Shown here piece by piece: positions 18,236 to 28,009 of a stretch of 64,000 nt of DNA. This DNA comes from Rhodobacteraceae bacterium DSL-40. Its GTDB lineage: Bacteria > Pseudomonadota > Alphaproteobacteria > Rhodobacterales > Rhodobacteraceae. Position 1 is the first letter of the stretch. Each line of letters begins with the position of its first letter. The notes under the pieces were generated by a model. That model ran no database searches. It was not told the DNA's origin and saw nothing but the letters and a program-made list of their open reading frames with translations. The position numbers and the translations under genes were made by a program. The stretch covers positions 186,001 through 250,000 of the forward strand of contig QKPN01000002.1 in assembly GCA_003258405.1 (NCBI GenBank), written 5' to 3'.

Positions 18236-19071
18236 GCAAGCGGGACCGCCCGACACTGAAGAAGTTCTTCCGCGACGGGGCGCTGCCCACCGCGGAGCAT
18301 TACGGCGACTTCATCGATTCGATGGTCAACCGGATCGACGACGGCTTCGACAAGACCGAGCAGGACGGGTTGCGCATCGCCTCGATCGGGGCCTCGCCCA
18401 CGCTGGTGAGCTTCTACAACGGCGGCGGCGCGGCCGAAGCGGCCTGGTCGATCCGGCATGCGGGCACCCCCGGGACATTGCATTTCACCCATGCCCGCGC
18501 CCCTGTGGCCGACATGGTTGCGGAGCCCTCCGGGCCGGAGGGCGATCCGCCACCCGGCCTTGCGCTGAGCGGGCTCGGGCGGGTGGGCGTCAATGTCGCC
18601 GATCCCGACTGGCGGCTCGATATCGACGGGGTGGCGCGGATGCGTGGGAGGATCGGCCATCCCGGGCCGCAGCCCAAGGTACCCGCCGACGGACGCTGGC
18701 ACGACATCACCGGGCATCTGACCGGCTGCAACGCCTTCGAGATCATGGCCGGTGCGGGCGGCCCGACGGGGCGCGGGCGCTATGCCCTGATGCATGCCAT
18801 CGCGCTCAACGCCTACAACCCGCGCAACCCGGTGCTGAACTGGCTCTTCCGCCGCCGGCCGATCCGGCGGCAGAATGCGATGTTCGGGAGCTTCGCCGAC
18901 CGGCTGCGTCTGCGCTGGACCGGCACGAGCCGCGACTACCGGCTGCAGATCCGCACCAATTCGAACTTCGGGCCGGGCATCGTCATCCGCTATTACGTGA
19001 CACGGCTCTGGTTCGATACCGCGATGCAGGGCTCGCGCTCCGAGATCCTGCGCGACGAGGACGTGTCGTGA
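18232..19071 (+). CDS. eCIS-associated protein, possible fibre or receptor-binding component
   Basis: 279 residues beginning TLKKFFRDGALPTAEHYGDF and IDSMVNRIDDGFDKT, an N-terminal block that I associate with proteins encoded between the two large baseplate genes of other eCIS loci. A middle region (GLGRVGVNVADPDWRLDIDG) resembles the SGLGRVGI...P...LDV pattern of tail-fibre and intramolecular-chaperone proteins. The C-terminal part is beta-rich (RLRLRWTGTSRDYRLQIRTN). No Afp13-like long fibre exists elsewhere in the cluster, so this is the best candidate for a host- or surface-contact component. The assignment is by context. Confidence 0.6.
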   Translation: MSKRDRPTLKKFFRDGALPTAEHYGDFIDSMVNRIDDGFDKTEQDGLRIASIGASPTLVSFYNGGGAAEAAWSIRHAGTPGTLHFTHARAPVADMVAEPSGPEGDPPPGLALSGLGRVGVNVADPDWRLDIDGVARMRGRIGHPGPQPKVPADGRWHDITGHLTGCNAFEIMAGAGGPTGRGRYALMHAIALNAYNPRNPVLNWLFRRRPIRRQNAMFGSFADRLRLRWTGTSRDYRLQIRTNSNFGPGIVIRYYVTRLWFDTAMQGSRSEILRDEDVS

Positions 19072-19092
19072 GGGGCGCGGGATCGGGGCCCC

Positions 19093-21402
19093 ATGGCTGA
19101 GACGCCGGACTTCATCGCGCTGCGCCGCAAGGGCATCGCGCGGGCCCAGGCGCTCTCGCGCGAGGTCTGGACCGACTTCAACCTCCACGATCCGGGCGTG
19201 ACCCTCATCGAGGAAGTGGCCTATGCGCTGACCGAGCTCGGCTATCGCGCGGAGTTTCCGGTCGCGGATCTGCTCGCGCGCGAGGATGGGCCGGCGGATC
19301 TTGCGCGCCTCGGTCTCTCCGACCCGCGCGAGGTGCTGGCGATGCGGCCGGTCTCGGCGGATGATCTTGCCCGCGCGCTGGCGGCCTCCGGCCCGTCGGT
19401 CGATCATGTGATGGTCGCTCCGGCGACCGGGGCGGACGCGGCGGGGCTCTACGACATCCATGTGATCCCGGCGGCGGAGGCCGATCCTGCGATAGCGCTG
19501 GCAACCGTGCGCGAGGCCTTCCGCGGGGTGCGCAATCTCTGCGAGGATGTCCGGGTGCTGGCGCTCGCGACCCCGGTGCCCTGCAGCCTCGAGGCGCAGA
19601 TCGAGATGCGCCGCCGGCATGCGCCCGAGCGGGTCGCGGCGCTCATCTATGCCCAGTGCCGCCGGCTCATGCGCGACCGGGCGGCAAACCGGCGGGCGGT
19701 GCCGGCGACGCGGGCCGCTGTCTTCGAGGACCCGGCCCGGATGTATGGCCATTCCGGCGCGCCCGAGGGCGGGGCGGCGGCGCTCGACATCTTCTTTGCC
19801 GAGCTGGTCGGGCTCGAGGAGGTGAAGGACATCCTGACGCTCGGCTTCCGTCGCCTCGATGCGCCGGAACGCGATCCCTTCGCGCCGCTCGCACCGGGCG
19901 AGTTCCGCGAGCTGGTTCTGCCCGAGCGCGCGGAAGACGTGCGGCTCGAGCTTGTCAGCCGTGATCTCATCGTGCCCTTCGAACTCGAGGGCATGCGGAT
20001 GGAGCTGGCGCGGCTCGAGGCCGACCATGTGGCGCGGCTCCGCGAGACGCTCGACGGCGCGGACTGGAGCGCGCGGCCCGCGGGCCGCAAGCGCCGGTTC
20101 GCCCACCTGCCCGTCGGGCACGGGCTGCCCGCGGCCTATGGCGCCGGGGCGAGCCGCCTGCCCGCCTCGGCCCCGGCCCGGGCGCAGGGCGAGGCGGCAC
20201 AGTTCCGGGGCTATCTCGCGCTCACCGACGCGCTGCTCGCCAATGCCGCGGCCGATCTCGAGGGGCTTGCCGACCTCTTCGCCACCGGCCTTGCGGCGCG
20301 GCAGAGCTATGCCGCGCGCCCGCTCGATTTCGGGCCGATGCCGGAGCTTGCTGCCGAGGGACCGGAGGCGGTAGCCGAGGCAGTGGCCCGGCACGATCCC
20401 TGGCACGATCGCAAGGGGCGGGTGCTCGACCATCTGCTGGCGCTTCACGGCGAGGAATACACCCAGAACACGCTCCGCCAGCATGATCTCTACCGCGGGC
20501 CCGCCGCGCGACGCGATGCCGTGCTCGAAAACCGGGTGCGGCTGCTCCGCGAGGTAGCCCGGCTCGACCGCGACCGTCCGGGAGGGTTCGACCCGGTGGC
20601 AGGGGTGGGTGCGGCGCTTTGCCGCAAGCTCGAGATCCTGCTCGATTTTCCCGACCGCAGCACGGCGCCGCTGTCGGCGCCGGTCACCCGCCTCGGGCTC
20701 CGGCTCACCGGGGACGAGGCCGAGCTCGAAAGCCTGCGCATTCCACGCGATCTGCTGCCCGAGCCCGCAAACCCCTTCGACACCATCGTGCCGCGCGATG
20801 ATCGCCCCGAGCCCGCACCGCCCCGCGAGATCATCGCGCGCACGGCCTTTCTTGCAAGCGGCGCGCTCACCCCGGATCTGCTCCGGCGCGCGGTCTACGA
20901 CACGGCCTATGTCCTCGCGCCGGAGGCCGACGGCGCCTGGCGGCTCTTTCTCGATCCGGGCCGCGGCGCGGCGGTCTACAACGCGGGCCGTTTCCCCGGG
21001 CGGGCGGAAGCGATCCGGCACGCCAACCGTCTGCGGCTTCTGCTCACCGACATCAACCGCCGCTCCGAGGGCGTGCATCTCGTCGAAGACATCCTGCTGA
21101 GGGGCCGCACCGGCCACTTCGCGCCGCTGAGCCTCACCCTCATACTCTCCGGCTGGACCGCGCGCACGCGCTGGGACGGGTTCCGGCGGCTGGCCGAGGA
21201 GACCGTGGCGCTGCTCTGTCCGGCACATATTGCCCACCGGGTGCTCTGGCTGGGGCATGGCGAGATGGCCGAGTTCGAGGCGCTGGAGCTCGACTGGCGC
21301 GTCGCCCTGCGCGATGCGGGCCGCGGCGGGGGCCCCTGGGCGGAGGATCTCGACCGCGCCGCCGCCGTGCTGCGCGGCTTTCTCTCCGCGCGGGGCGCAT
21401 GA
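19093..21402 (+). CDS. Second baseplate wedge protein (Afp12-like)
   Basis: 769 residues. The N-terminal signature WTDFNLHDPGVTLIEEVAYA followed by LTELGYRAEFPV is the DPG-x-T-L-x-E...ALTxLGYR block that marks the second large baseplate protein of eCIS. C-terminal HLVEDILLRGR followed by LTLILSGWTARTRWDGFRRL is also typical (HLVEHILLR). It should pair with the 1291-residue protein to form the wedge ring around the spike. It lies 21 bp after the fibre-like gene and overlaps the tape-measure gene by 4 bp. Confidence 0.82.
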   Translation: MAETPDFIALRRKGIARAQALSREVWTDFNLHDPGVTLIEEVAYALTELGYRAEFPVADLLAREDGPADLARLGLSDPREVLAMRPVSADDLARALAASGPSVDHVMVAPATGADAAGLYDIHVIPAAEADPAIALATVREAFRGVRNLCEDVRVLALATPVPCSLEAQIEMRRRHAPERVAALIYAQCRRLMRDRAANRRAVPATRAAVFEDPARMYGHSGAPEGGAAALDIFFAELVGLEEVKDILTLGFRRLDAPERDPFAPLAPGEFRELVLPERAEDVRLELVSRDLIVPFELEGMRMELARLEADHVARLRETLDGADWSARPAGRKRRFAHLPVGHGLPAAYGAGASRLPASAPARAQGEAAQFRGYLALTDALLANAAADLEGLADLFATGLAARQSYAARPLDFGPMPELAAEGPEAVAEAVARHDPWHDRKGRVLDHLLALHGEEYTQNTLRQHDLYRGPAARRDAVLENRVRLLREVARLDRDRPGGFDPVAGVGAALCRKLEILLDFPDRSTAPLSAPVTRLGLRLTGDEAELESLRIPRDLLPEPANPFDTIVPRDDRPEPAPPREIIARTAFLASGALTPDLLRRAVYDTAYVLAPEADGAWRLFLDPGRGAAVYNAGRFPGRAEAIRHANRLRLLLTDINRRSEGVHLVEDILLRGRTGHFAPLSLTLILSGWTARTRWDGFRRLAEETVALLCPAHIAHRVLWLGHGEMAEFEALELDWRVALRDAGRGGGPWAEDLDRAAAVLRGFLSARGA

Positions 21403-24400
21403 TGCGTCGGGCCTCTTCGCCGGACGGGTCTGGCCCCGAGCCGCGGCATGTGATCGGCGATCTCGTCTTCGAGATCGCCGTCGCCGATCCGCTCGGGCCG
21501 CTCTCGGATCCCGCGCATCTCGCGCAGACACTGCGGACCGAGCTGCTTGGCGCCATCGAGGCGGCCTGCGATGCCGTTTCGGCCGAGGCGGCAGAGCCGG
21601 TCCGGGCCGGCACGATCTCGATCGATCTCGGTTCTCACCCGTCGCCCCCCGACTGGCCGCGGTTGGCCCGCGACCTTGCCGAGCGGTTGCGGCGGGAGCT
21701 CCTGCCCTATGCGCGGGAAGTGCCCTCCCCTGATCCCGAAAATCCAGCGCCCGGTGCGCCGCGGCTGGCCCCCTCCGCCGGGCAACGTCCGGCATCGAAG
21801 GCCGGAGAGAACAGCGCGGGCGGTCCTCCGGCGCGGGCAGCCGACCACGCCACGGACCATCCGGAGACGGGCACGACATCCGTTCCGGACACGGCCGCAG
21901 AGGCGGGGCAAACCGGCCAGCCCGCGCGGGACAGAGATGCGGCCCGCGCCCCGGACGACGGGCGCGCGGGCCGCGCTGCCGAGCGGGGGAAACCGGCGGC
22001 GGCAGGTCAGGGCGCATTTCAGGGAAGTTCCGCACCGGGCGCCGCGGCAGCGGCCCGCCATGGCGGTGGCGGGTCGGGCGGGGATGGCGACATCCCGGCC
22101 GGCTTCGGCGAGAGGCCGTTGCCGGCCGGCCTTCCGCTCCGGGAGGAGGTCGAGCCGACGCCGACGGGCAGGCTGGCCCATGCGAAAGGCGGCATAGAGG
22201 TTGCCGCCGCGGACGTGCCGCGCGGCGAAGATCCGGTGCGCGCACTGGCGGACGCACTTGCCGTTGGTGCGGCAGCTCCGGTTCTGGCGCAGATTGCGGC
22301 AGCCGTCGCGGCGCGTTCCGCGCCGTTCCGGGCGCAGGCACGGGATGCCGACGGCAGTACGCCCGATCCGCGCCCCGGGCCACGCGATGCGACCGCGCAT
22401 GAGGCCCCGGCGCCGGGCGAGGCCGATGGCAGCTTGCCCTTCGCTCCGGTGCTTCCTGAACGCGAGACAGGTGCTGGATCCGGAGACGCGATCGCAGCGA
22501 TGCCCCGCAGCGATCCGAACACCGGCCCGGAAGAAAAGGCTGTCCGGTCGGGTGTGGCAGCTTCGGGCGAGACGCGCGTTCCGCCATCCGGCGCCGCGGG
22601 CGGGGGTGATCCCGAGCCCGTGCCAGGCGAGGCCGGAACGCCCGGGCACTCTGATGTCGGGGGACCCGCGGCGGCGAAGCCGATTTCGGGTGATCCGGAA
22701 CGGACCGCAGTCGCGGGGCACGCATCCGGTGCGCCCGCAGCGGCGGGTGACGGTGCGCCGCGCCCCGAGACGGCTAAGGCATCGCCCGGGCGCGGGGCGC
22801 CGCGTGCCTCGGCCGAGAACCCGAAGCAGGATCAGGGCGCAACCGTCGGATCGGACGGAAGGCCACACGCGGAGGCAGGCGCGACGGCAGCCGATGCCAC
22901 GCGCGCAGCCCCCGGCCCGTCCGCAGAGACGATACATTCGGGGCCAGCGGCAGGCCACGGCGCTCCTTCAGGGCGCGCGGGCGAGGACCATGGCGCGCTC
23001 CCGACGGCCCGGGGACCGACGACACCAGCAGAGGCCACGGAGGCCGCCGAACCGATCCGCTCCGGGGCTGTCACAGGGGCGCAGGCTTCAAATTCGAGCG
23101 ATCAGCCCGGCAATGCGTTTGACCCCAGTCCGGCCTCAGAGACGGCGGGCACGGACCTTGACGCACGCACGGCTGGCCGGATCGATGCGGCAGAGGCGCA
23201 TGCGGCGGATATAACGACCGATCCGGCTGAGGCCGGCGGGGCCATGGAAGCGGAGCGCCGAGAGCAGGCTGGTCAGGACGGGACGGTGGCCGCACGCACT
23301 CCGGCCGGTCCTGCGGACCCCGGGCCGGCTGTATCCGGGCAGACCGCCATGGTGGCGTCGCAACAGCATGCTCCGATGGCTGCGCGAGAGCCTGGGGAGG
23401 GTCCGCTCGACGAGCGGGAGACATTGGGTCTGTCTGGTGCGACCCTTGGCCATGCGGCGCGTGAAACCCGCGCTGGCAAGGTCGCCTCCGTCCCGTCCGG
23501 TGAGGCGCCGGCCGTCGGTACGGACGGGGCTGATGCGGGCGACGGTGGCGCGGTGGCGGCACAGACGGGAGCCCGCCCGGACGCCGCCGGCGAAAGATCA
23601 GGCCCGGACACCTTGCGCGGGACCGCCGAGGGGGTGGTATACGGCATCGCGCGGCCTGAGGTGGCCGCTGCAACGGCGCAGCGCGCCGGCCAGGCCAAGG
23701 GCGGGGCTTCAGCAGGCGCCGAGGCGGCAGCGTATGGACCCCTCGGGCAGGACGCTCAGGCCCGGGCGACCTACGACTCTGGTGACGCGACGGGAGAAAC
23801 CGCAGACTCCACCGCCCCGGCAAACGGCCCGGCACCGCAGCGCGCGGGCCAGGCCATGGACGGAGCTTCAGCAGGCGCCGAGGCGTCGGCGCATGGGCCC
23901 CTCGGGCAGGACACGCCGACCCGGACGGAAGACGACACTAGTGACGCGGCGGGAGATGCCGCCGGCTCCACCGCTCCGGCAAGCAGCCCGGCGCCCGCGG
24001 TGGCATCGCCTGACACGCCGGAAGTGGCGCAAGCGACCTCCCCGGCGTTGCACGTGCATGGTGCGGAGATGGAAGGCGCGGTGTGCCAGCCACCTCTAAG
24101 CAGTGCCGGTTTCGGGCAGGCATCGGGCGCTGAGGTGCGGGAGCGGATCGCATCTGCCGGCGCGGAAGCACGGGACGACGGGAGGGCGACGGCAGAGGCG
24201 GATTCCACGGCGCCGCAGGATGCTTCTCCGGCCGAACATGATCCGGCGCGCGCCGCGCCTGCGGCCGGGAAGGCCGCGCACGGGTTCCCCGACGCGGAGA
24301 GAGAGGAGACGGGTTCAGCCGCTGTGCCGGACGGACTCATCAAAGCCACGCAGTCCATGCCGCAGGCAGATACCGGACGCACCTTCCCACGGCAGGCGGC

Positions 24401-26654
24401 GGCGAAGGATGAAGCGGGGGCGATGCTCCCGAAAGGCGGCACGCCGAGCCACGAGGGCCCGAGCCGCCCGGCCGGCGCGGCGGGCGGAGCGCGACCGACG
24501 GACCACTCCGCGGGTGTGAAGCCTGGGATCGGCGCGACATCGCAGGCCCCGGACCCGCCCCTCGCGCCATCAGGCCGGGCGGCCGGTCCGGGCCGCGACG
24601 ACCCAAACTCACCCCCCACGGCGCGCGATGCAGGCGGAGGCCGACAGGCGGAGCATTCCGGCGGCGGTGCATCGGCGCAGGTTCGAGAGGGGCATGTCGC
24701 CCCCCCGGATCGGGCAGACGATGCAGCATGGCGTGCCGCGAGCCCGCGAACCCTGCCATCCGGCGGGGCAGCAGCAGCGGCACATGACGACGGAGGTGCG
24801 GTCCGGAAGGCTGGCGATACAGGCGGAGGCCATCAGGCGGAGCATTGGGAGGGTTCGGCACCGACCGACCTTCCGGCGCGTGTCGCGCCGGCTCCGGATC
24901 GGGAAGTCGGCGCGGGAGGGCCAGCTGCCGCCCCTCTCGCGGCTTCACCGAACAAGGCAAAGCCCGGTGCGCCGGGAGAGATGCTCGCGAGATCGCCCGG
25001 AAGCCCGGAACGGGATGCGCCCGCGGCGAACGCGGAAGCGGGTGGGCATCACGCGGTGGAGCGCCCGGACGTCACTGCACTGCGCGGCGGCTGGTCCTCG
25101 GGCATTTCCGGGCCGGAAGAGGGTGCAGCCCCTCGCGATGTCGACACCCCGACGGGGAAAGATGCGCCCGTCGGGAAGCCTGATGCGCGCATATCGGCGG
25201 CCCGCGACGGTGCGCCGGGCGAAGCCCGTCCAATAACTGAGCGCGCGGCGCAACGGACTACCGCGGGGCCGGGTGCCGATGCGGGAGACGAGCTCCCGCA
25301 GCCCGGGCGGGTCTTGCTCGAGAGCTGGCGGGCGGAGCCCGGCCGGTTGGAGGCTTCGCTCCGCGGGCGGGATGCGGCGGGGCTCGCGGCGCTCCTGCGT
25401 GCGGTGCTTGCGCTTGCTGGAACGGCGGCGCCGCCGCTCGCGGAGGCGGCGGAGGCCAGAGCCCGAAGCCTGCCGCGGCCCGAGGCATTTCTCACGGCCG
25501 TGCTTGCGGCGGTTGTGGCCGGGGCGGCGGTGGATCTCGATGCCCTTGCGGAGGAGACCGGGGCCGCGACCGGACGAGAGGGCCTCTCCGGCCGCGGGAC
25601 GGACTCGCAGCGGTTCGAGGCAGTGCTGACCGGCGCCGCCGAACCGGCACCGGACGCGGACCTCGCAGCCGTCGCGCTCGGCGACCCGGAGCGGCTTGCA
25701 CGCCTGGTTGCGCCGCAGGCCTTCACCGCGGCGCGTCTGGCCCGCCTCGCCCGGAGCAGCCGGGCGGAGAGCCTCGCAGCCCTTGTCGAGCGCCGGAAAC
25801 CCGGATTTGCGGCGCGCGAGAGCGTCGTCCTCGCGCTGCTCTGGGACTGCCTCCCCGCCGAGCTCCCGGCACAGATGCGGACACGCGCGGCTCTCTGGGA
25901 CCTCACGCTGCTGGCGGCCTTTGACGCCGTGCCGGTGCAGGGCGGCCTCACGGGGCTCGCCGCGGCGGCGGTTGCGCATCTCGCGCCCGAGGCCGGAGCG
26001 CGGCGGGCGCTGGTGCGCGCGCTCGCCACACGGCTCGCGCAGGAGAAACGCGGCCATGTGGCGGCGGCGGAGCTGCTGGCGGCGCTGCGCCGACTTCCGG
26101 GCGGGCAGGCCCCGGCCGAGCCCGGCGCGGATGGCGAGACGCGGTTGCAGATCACCCGCAGCGCGGGCCTCGTTCTGCTCGCGCCCTATCTGCCGATGCT
26201 CTTCTCCCGGCTCGAGCTCCTGTCGCAGAACCGGCTGCGCGACGGCGCGGCGATAGAGATGGCGCTCGATGCGCTCCATACGCTTGCCACCGGCGACGCC
26301 GAGCTGCCGGGCGATGCGCTGCCGCTCGAACGGCTGCTCTGCGCCGTTCCCGAGGGGCTTGAGCTTCGCCCGCCCGCGCCGCTTGCCGACCCGGGCCGGC
26401 GCGCGCTGGCCGACGGGCTGCTGCGCGCGGTGATCGCCGAATGGGGCGCACTCGGACAGACGAGCCCCGACGGACTGCGCGCCGCGTTCCTCCGTCGCGA
26501 CGGCCAGCTTTCGGCGCGGGAGGGTGGCCTGCGCCTCGATGTCGCGCCTGCGGCCTATGACATGCTGCTCGACCGCCTGCCCTGGAGCTTCGCTCTGGTG
26601 AAGCTGCCCTGGATGGTCGCACCGCTGCATGTGAAATGGAGGGAGCGGACATGA
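21399..26654 (+). CDS. Contractile injection system tape-measure protein with giant low-complexity insert
   Basis: 1751 residues. The N-terminal ~110 residues (HVIGDLVFEIAVAD) and the C-terminal ~450 residues match the eCIS tape-measure family (Afp14 position): SAGLVLLAPYLPMLFSRLEL near 1590, and LPWSFALVKLPWMVAPLHVK at the very end. Between about residues 110 and 1296 lies a region almost wholly of Ala, Gly, Pro, Asp, Glu, Ser, Thr and Arg with degenerate and two clearer tandem repeats. This family governs tube length during assembly. Coding is supported by uninterrupted frame and 4-bp and 19-bp overlaps with neighbours. The central region would be disordered, unlike a helical phage tape measure. 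Confidence 0.8.
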   Translation: MMRRASSPDGSGPEPRHVIGDLVFEIAVADPLGPLSDPAHLAQTLRTELLGAIEAACDAVSAEAAEPVRAGTISIDLGSHPSPPDWPRLARDLAERLRRELLPYAREVPSPDPENPAPGAPRLAPSAGQRPASKAGENSAGGPPARAADHATDHPETGTTSVPDTAAEAGQTGQPARDRDAARAPDDGRAGRAAERGKPAAAGQGAFQGSSAPGAAAAARHGGGGSGGDGDIPAGFGERPLPAGLPLREEVEPTPTGRLAHAKGGIEVAAADVPRGEDPVRALADALAVGAAAPVLAQIAAAVAARSAPFRAQARDADGSTPDPRPGPRDATAHEAPAPGEADGSLPFAPVLPERETGAGSGDAIAAMPRSDPNTGPEEKAVRSGVAASGETRVPPSGAAGGGDPEPVPGEAGTPGHSDVGGPAAAKPISGDPERTAVAGHASGAPAAAGDGAPRPETAKASPGRGAPRASAENPKQDQGATVGSDGRPHAEAGATAADATRAAPGPSAETIHSGPAAGHGAPSGRAGEDHGALPTARGPTTPAEATEAAEPIRSGAVTGAQASNSSDQPGNAFDPSPASETAGTDLDARTAGRIDAAEAHAADITTDPAEAGGAMEAERREQAGQDGTVAARTPAGPADPGPAVSGQTAMVASQQHAPMAAREPGEGPLDERETLGLSGATLGHAARETRAGKVASVPSGEAPAVGTDGADAGDGGAVAAQTGARPDAAGERSGPDTLRGTAEGVVYGIARPEVAAATAQRAGQAKGGASAGAEAAAYGPLGQDAQARATYDSGDATGETADSTAPANGPAPQRAGQAMDGASAGAEASAHGPLGQDTPTRTEDDTSDAAGDAAGSTAPASSPAPAVASPDTPEVAQATSPALHVHGAEMEGAVCQPPLSSAGFGQASGAEVRERIASAGAEARDDGRATAEADSTAPQDASPAEHDPARAAPAAGKAAHGFPDAEREETGSAAVPDGLIKATQSMPQADTGRTFPRQAAAKDEAGAMLPKGGTPSHEGPSRPAGAAGGARPTDHSAGVKPGIGATSQAPDPPLAPSGRAAGPGRDDPNSPPTARDAGGGRQAEHSGGGASAQVREGHVAPPDRADDAAWRAASPRTLPSGGAAAAAHDDGGAVRKAGDTGGGHQAEHWEGSAPTDLPARVAPAPDREVGAGGPAAAPLAASPNKAKPGAPGEMLARSPGSPERDAPAANAEAGGHHAVERPDVTALRGGWSSGISGPEEGAAPRDVDTPTGKDAPVGKPDARISAARDGAPGEARPITERAAQRTTAGPGADAGDELPQPGRVLLESWRAEPGRLEASLRGRDAAGLAALLRAVLALAGTAAPPLAEAAEARARSLPRPEAFLTAVLAAVVAGAAVDLDALAEETGAATGREGLSGRGTDSQRFEAVLTGAAEPAPDADLAAVALGDPERLARLVAPQAFTAARLARLARSSRAESLAALVERRKPGFAARESVVLALLWDCLPAELPAQMRTRAALWDLTLLAAFDAVPVQGGLTGLAAAAVAHLAPEAGARRALVRALATRLAQEKRGHVAAAELLAALRRLPGGQAPAEPGADGETRLQITRSAGLVLLAPYLPMLFSRLELLSQNRLRDGAAIEMALDALHTLATGDAELPGDALPLERLLCAVPEGLELRPPAPLADPGRRALADGLLRAVIAEWGALGQTSPDGLRAAFLRRDGQLSAREGGLRLDVAPAAYDMLLDRLPWSFALVKLPWMVAPLHVKWRERT
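23679..23996 (+). repeat. Tandem 159-bp (53-residue) repeat in the tape-measure gene
   Basis: Two adjacent copies start at 23679 and 23838, in phase with the reading frame. Both begin QRAGQA, share GASAGAEA and GPLGQD, and end in STAP(A)..PAP. Exact multiples of three and good conservation suggest recent duplication that lengthened the protein. Confidence 0.75.
24627..24860 (+). repeat. Second in-frame repeat of the tape-measure gene (period about 189 bp)
   Basis: The coding block for DAGGGRQAEHSGGGAS begins at 24627 and that for DTGGGHQAEHWEGSAP at 24816. The nucleotides GAxxCAGGCGGAGGCC followed by CAGGCGGAGCATT are shared. The distance of 189 bp is 63 codons. The rest of the unit is diverged. 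Confidence 0.55.
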
Positions 26655-28009
26655 ACGTGGCCCCTGCCGCTCCCCCGTGCACGCGGCCCCATGCCGAGGC
26701 GGCGGCGCGCGAGCTCGACTGGCTCGGCGCGGTGATCGAGGCGCGGCTCCGCGGGCATTTCCGGCCCGAGGCGGCCCCCGATCTGCCACCCGCGCCCGAA
26801 GCTCCGGGGCCCGAGACGGCGCTCGGGGCCCTCATCCGGGAGGCCGGGCTCGACGCGCGGGCGCGGCTCCTGCTTGCACTTGCGCTCGCGCCGCATCTGC
26901 GGCCCGCGCTGCTCGATCCGTTCTTCGTGCGCAATTCCGCGCTCGACCGGCCGTTCACCGAGTTCGGCGGGCAGATCCCGGCGCAGACGGGGGGCTTCCT
27001 GCCGACCGGCGAGACGGCGCTCTTCGTCATCGCCGGGACCGATCCGGTGGCACGGGCCGAGGCCGCGGCGCTGCTCGACCCGGGCCATGCACTGCGGCGG
27101 ATCGGGGTTCTCCGGATGGAGCGGCCTGCGCCCGGGGCGCCGCCGCTCTCGGGGCTGCTCGCGCTCGGCCCCGACGAGATCCGGCGGCTCGCGCGCGGGG
27201 CGGCGGGAGCGCCGGAACTGCCGGAGGACTTCCCGGCCCATCGCCTGAGCACGCGGCTCGTGTGGGAGGATCTGGTGCTTGCGCCCGAAGTGCTCGACCA
27301 GATCGACCACATTGCCGCCTGGGTGAGCCACGAGAGCCGGATCCTCGGGGACTGGGGGCTCGGACGGGCGCTCGCGCCGGGCTACCGCGCGCTCTTTCAC
27401 GGGCCTCCCGGCACGGGAAAGACCCTCACCGCCTCGCTGCTCGGGCAGAAGACCGGGCGGGATGTCTACCGTGTCGATCTCTCGATGATCGTCTCGAAAT
27501 ACATCGGCGAGACCGAAAAGAATCTTGCGGGTGTCTTCGATCAGGCGGCGCGGCACGGCTGGATCCTGTTCTTCGACGAGGCCGATGCCCTCTTCGGCAC
27601 CCGCACGGCGACCTCGAGCTCGAACGACCGCTATGCCAATCAGGAGATCGCCTATCTCCTGCAGCGGATCGAGGACTGCCCCTGCCTCGTGATCCTCGCG
27701 ACGAACCTGCGCGGCAACATGGACGACGCCTTCTCGCGCCGCTTCCAGTCTCTGGTGGGCTTCACCAAACCTGATGCGGGCGAACGCGAAAGGCTCTGGC
27801 GCGGGGTCCTCTCGGGCGGGGTGCCGCTTGCCGCGGATGTCTCGCCCGGCACGCTCGCGCGCGATCACGAGCTGGCCGGCGGCGCCATCATCAACGTCGT
27901 CCGTTACGCCGCCGTCAACGCGCTCCGGCGCGGCAGCGGCACCATCGCCCATTCCGACCTGATGGCAGGCATTGCCTGCGAGGCCCGCAAGGAAGGACGC
28001 ACGCCATGA
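26636..28009 (+). CDS. AAA+ ATPase of the injection system (Afp15-like)
   Basis: 457 residues. The N-terminal half (1-215) is a variable helical region. The AAA+ core has Walker A GPPGTGKT at 256-263, Walker B ILFFDEADALFG from 310 (Asp314, Glu315), a sensor 1 ILATNLRGNMDDAF and an arginine-finger-like FSRRFQ. This ATPase is a near-universal eCIS gene following the tape measure and is thought to act in assembly or disassembly rather than in sheath recycling like ClpV. It overlaps the tape-measure gene by 19 bp and the next gene by 4 bp. Confidence 0.88.
   Translation: MEGADMNVAPAAPPCTRPHAEAAARELDWLGAVIEARLRGHFRPEAAPDLPPAPEAPGPETALGALIREAGLDARARLLLALALAPHLRPALLDPFFVRNSALDRPFTEFGGQIPAQTGGFLPTGETALFVIAGTDPVARAEAAALLDPGHALRRIGVLRMERPAPGAPPLSGLLALGPDEIRRLARGAAGAPELPEDFPAHRLSTRLVWEDLVLAPEVLDQIDHIAAWVSHESRILGDWGLGRALAPGYRALFHGPPGTGKTLTASLLGQKTGRDVYRVDLSMIVSKYIGETEKNLAGVFDQAARHGWILFFDEADALFGTRTATSSSNDRYANQEIAYLLQRIEDCPCLVILATNLRGNMDDAFSRRFQSLVGFTKPDAGERERLWRGVLSGGVPLAADVSPGTLARDHELAGGAIINVVRYAAVNALRRGSGTIAHSDLMAGIACEARKEGRTP

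Noticed and set aside
14072-18256. Minus-strand open frame of 1394 codons
   Set aside because: Lies opposite the recognised baseplate J-like gene and has no family pattern or ribosome binding site.
18124-22725. Minus-strand open frame of 1533 codons opposite the baseplate and tape-measure genes
   Set aside because: Arg/Pro/Ala-rich translation without motifs; it mirrors strongly supported plus-strand genes and is a product of the high GC content.
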